Shown piece by piece: positions 6,702-7,545 of a stretch of DNA of 7,545 bases. Positions within the stretch are counted from its first letter, which is position 1, and each line of letters begins with the position of its first letter. The DNA comes from Phycisphaera sp. (GTDB lineage: Bacteria > Planctomycetota > Phycisphaerae > Phycisphaerales > Phycisphaeraceae): NCBI GenBank assembly GCA_029287335.1, contig JARFRI010000267.1, positions 1-7,545 on the forward strand, in the 5' to 3' direction. The translations under genes were made by a program, and so were the position numbers. The notes below the pieces were generated by a model that saw only the letters and a list, made by a program, of their open reading frames with translations, was not told where the DNA came from and did not search any database.

Positions 6702-7037
6702 ATGAAAAAAACAATCTATGTCTACGACACAATCGACCAACTGCTCCGCGAGTATCACTTGCTTCCGCCGTCGGCAATCATCGACCTTCGTCAGAAGGTC
6801 GACTCTACCATCTACATGGCCCCGTTCGACAGGATCGAACAGGTCATCTATCGCCCCGGATGGGGCGTGGTCGGGTTTCTCCCGACCATCCCGCCAGAAG
6901 GCGGGTCGGGGGCAGAGCCCCCTCCTTTTGCCCGGCCGCACCTACGCCGCGGCCGGGGCCATCATCTCAAGGCCTTAGGCCCGAGAGCCACCTGGCCAGA
7001 TGGCTGGCGTTGGTCAACGCAGACTCGCCAATCGTAA
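6702..7037 (+). CDS. Small protein with WGVVGFLPT motif, module copy 1
   Basis: This encodes 111 residues from the ATG at 6702, chosen because GGAGG lies six bases upstream exactly as in copy 2; an in-frame ATG at 6666 lies inside a leader hairpin and is unlikely. The first 62 residues resemble the copy 2 protein: a short N-terminal strand, a D-x-I-(D/E)....(R/A)EY helix, a central L-R segment, and WGVVGFLPT at 54-62. The remaining 49 residues are Arg/Pro/Gly-rich, have no counterpart in copy 2, run through a terminator-like hairpin and stop at 7035-7037 inside the copy 2 leader stem. I suspect the original stop was lost. The coding sequence also holds several perfect hairpins. No family is recognised; with no membrane helix or signal peptide it is probably a small cytoplasmic protein. 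Silent differences in the shared motif argue that it is translated and selected. Confidence 0.6.
   Translation: MKKTIYVYDTIDQLLREYHLLPPSAIIDLRQKVDSTIYMAPFDRIEQVIYRPGWGVVGFLPTIPPEGGSGAEPPPFARPHLRRGRGHHLKALGPRATWPDGWRWSTQTRQS
6781..6905 (+). other. Perfect hairpins within the copy 1 coding region
   Basis: Five perfect stem-loops lie in the reading frame: 6781-6788/6795-6802 (8 bp), 6824-6829/6835-6840 (6 bp), 6852-6857/6862-6867 (6 bp), 6869-6875/6881-6887 (7 bp) and 6890-6895/6900-6905 (6 bp). Loops are 4-6 nt. The last three are almost back to back. The 7-bp stem is formed by the codons of the WGVVGFLPT motif. Confidence 0.6.
6908..6929 (+). terminator. Terminator-like hairpin inside the 3' part of module copy 1
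   Basis: A 6-bp all-GC stem (6908-6913 with 6917-6922) with an AGA loop is followed by TCCTTTTG. It lies just after the segment of the small protein that is conserved between copies, where a stop would be expected. If active it would end transcripts before the current stop at 7037. Confidence 0.4.
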
Positions 7038-7166
7038 AGGTGGCCCCGATCGCGGGAGCAACCTTTATCGAGCGGTCCGCTCGCTGCCCACGCCAAAGAC
7101 CAACCGGCGGGTTCGCTAGCCTGACGGGCGAACCCCCTCCTAGAGGGGCCTAACCGGAGGTCAAAA
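7006..7166 (+). repeat. Structured leader, copy 2 of tandem module
   Basis: This matches 6556-6701. Hairpins: 7007-7011/7016-7020, where a T-A pair replaces the C-G pair of copy 1; 7035-7044/7058-7067 with a different mismatch from copy 1 and an extra inner 4-bp stem (7045-7048/7053-7056); 7109-7116/7128-7135; and 7134-7139/7143-7148, overlapping the preceding stem by two bases. GGAGG at 7156-7160 lies six bases before the ATG at 7167, the same spacing as copy 1. The stem order is conserved while loop sequences vary. Confidence 0.65.
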
Positions 7167-7418
7167 ATGAAAAACAAACAACTAAACATCAACGACAACA
7201 TCGAGTCATACATCGCAGAGTACGAAGCCATCCCTGAACGACCCACGCTCCGGGTCCGTCAGCCGCGAAGCCAGCCCAAAGGCGGGCTACCACTCGCCGA
7301 GCTGGAACGCATCGGGGCCTGCCGACACTGGGGGGTCGTGGGGCTTCTACCTACACATGAACCAGACGACTTCGACCCGCCGCTTCCACGGCCGGAGGTT
7401 GATGCATTCAGGGGGTAG
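7167..7418 (+). CDS. Small protein with WGVVGLLPT motif, module copy 2
   Basis: This encodes 83 residues from the ATG at 7167, with GGAGG six bases upstream. Order: a short polar N-terminus, a probable helix NIESYIAEYEAIP (11-23), a basic Arg/Gln/Pro segment (26-38), LPLAELERI (41-49) and WGVVGLLPT at 55-63, then an acidic/Pro-rich tail. The resemblance to the protein at 6702 covers the helix and the motif. In the motif the copies use different synonymous codons at most positions, which suggests selection on the protein. There is no membrane segment and no family is recognised. Its stop lies in the loop of a terminator-like hairpin, so it appears to be a self-contained unit. Toxin, antitoxin, phage accessory or signalling peptide are all open; the sequence does not decide. 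Confidence 0.6.
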   Translation: MKNKQLNINDNIESYIAEYEAIPERPTLRVRQPRSQPKGGLPLAELERIGACRHWGVVGLLPTHEPDDFDPPLPRPEVDAFRG

Positions 7419-7437
7419 CTCCCCTCGCATCTTTTTA
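7410..7437 (+). terminator. Intrinsic terminator overlapping the stop of module copy 2
   Basis: A 5-bp stem, AGGGG (7410-7414) with CCCCT (7421-7425), has a 6-nt loop containing the TAG stop and is followed by CGCATCTTTTTA with five T (7432-7436). The gap between stem and T-run is longer than usual, so strength is uncertain. Confidence 0.45.
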
Positions 7438-7438
7438 T

Positions 7439-7511
7439 CCATGGGTGTCCCATCGTGCCCCGGCTTGACTGCGTCTGCACAAGCCGGACACGGCAGGAGA
7501 AACACCCATGG
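7439..7511 (+). promoter_or_regulatory. Large inverted-repeat structure masking a start codon
   Basis: A perfect 10-bp outer repeat (7439-7448 with 7502-7511) encloses a nested stem (7454-7457/7489-7492 and 7460-7466/7481-7487). The outer right arm contains the ATG at 7508-7510, and AGGAG at 7495-7499 lies in the internal loop eight bases before it. In RNA the start codon would be paired, so translation may depend on opening the structure. Confidence 0.5.
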
Positions 7512-7545
7512 CATGGACAAGACTGATGCACACCCGTAACACACC
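7508..7545 (+). CDS. Start of an unidentified gene, cut by window end
   Basis: ATG at 7508 is followed by 11 further open codons (MAWTRLMHTRNT) to the window end and has AGGAG eight bases upstream. It is too short to identify. The good ribosome binding site and upstream terminator support a new gene, possibly a third member of the array, though its leader does not resemble the other two. An overlapping short frame reading MDKTDAHP stops almost at once and is less likely. Confidence 0.35.
   Translation, partial: MAWTRLMHTRNT

Noticed and set aside
6444..6941. Long minus-strand open frame of 165 codons across the hairpin region
   Set aside because: It lies antisense to the first small gene and its leader, has no ribosome binding site, and its openness follows from the palindromic, GC-rich sequence. 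The plus-strand frame has the GGAGG and the paralogue.
7148..7154. GCCTAAC, as in integron attC sites, in an array of small ORFs
   Set aside because: Only one copy of the core is present, there is no matching inverse core at the right distance and no equivalent in copy 1. The cassette-array idea lacks its defining sites.
6427..7160. CRISPR array or other direct-repeat array
   Set aside because: The repeats are palindromes of differing sequence plus one diverged duplication of about 450 bases, not short identical repeats with unique spacers of fixed length.

Overview
The window is bacterial DNA of moderately high GC. The genes are compact, mostly start with ATG or GTG, and in places overlap by a few bases. 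The sequence does not fix the lineage. The partial E1-like gene and the general style would suit a planctomycete or another environmental bacterium, but that is inference. No rRNA, tRNA, CRISPR array, transposase or integrase is visible. The gene content (HerA-type ATPase, two PD-(D/E)XK nuclease domains, small membrane proteins, an E1-like enzyme) looks accessory, as in a defence island, plasmid or integrated element.

Layout. Bases 3-506 (+) hold the C-terminal half of a ThiF/E1-like adenylyltransferase, followed by a perfect 10-bp hairpin. Bases 591-884 (-) encode a small two-helix membrane protein with a zinc ribbon. Divergent from it, 996-2503 (+) is a two-gene operon: a five-helix membrane protein with a long helical tail, then a small PD-(D/E)XK nuclease whose GTG start overlaps the previous stop by four bases. 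Bases 2617-3057 (+) encode a small basic membrane protein preceded by two adjacent inverted repeats. Bases 5975-3134 (-) form a second two-gene operon: an unrecognised helical soluble protein, then a large HerA/FtsK-type ATPase fused to a winged-helix-like region and a second PD-(D/E)XK domain. Upstream of that operon are three copies of a 10-base word spaced by about two and four helical turns.

The most unusual part is 6230-7545. A strongly C-over-G skewed, gene-free stretch (about 6230-6420) changes abruptly at 6427 into a dense run of short perfect hairpins. Within it are two diverged tandem copies of one module: a roughly 150-nt structured leader (6556-6701 and 7006-7166), an identically spaced GGAGG, and a small ORF (6702-7037 and 7167-7418). 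Leader stems are kept with at least one compensatory base-pair change. The two small proteins share a WGVVG(F/L)LPT motif although most of its codons differ only silently. I read this as a duplicated, translated and structured genetic module of unknown function, and it is the best candidate here for something undescribed. A third reading frame begins at 7508 with its start codon inside a 73-base inverted-repeat structure and runs off the end.

How the genes may work together is inference. The ATPase/nuclease operon and the membrane-protein/nuclease operon both pair a nuclease domain with a motor or membrane partner, which suits DNA processing, transfer or defence. Nothing in the sequence ties the hairpin modules to those genes except proximity.
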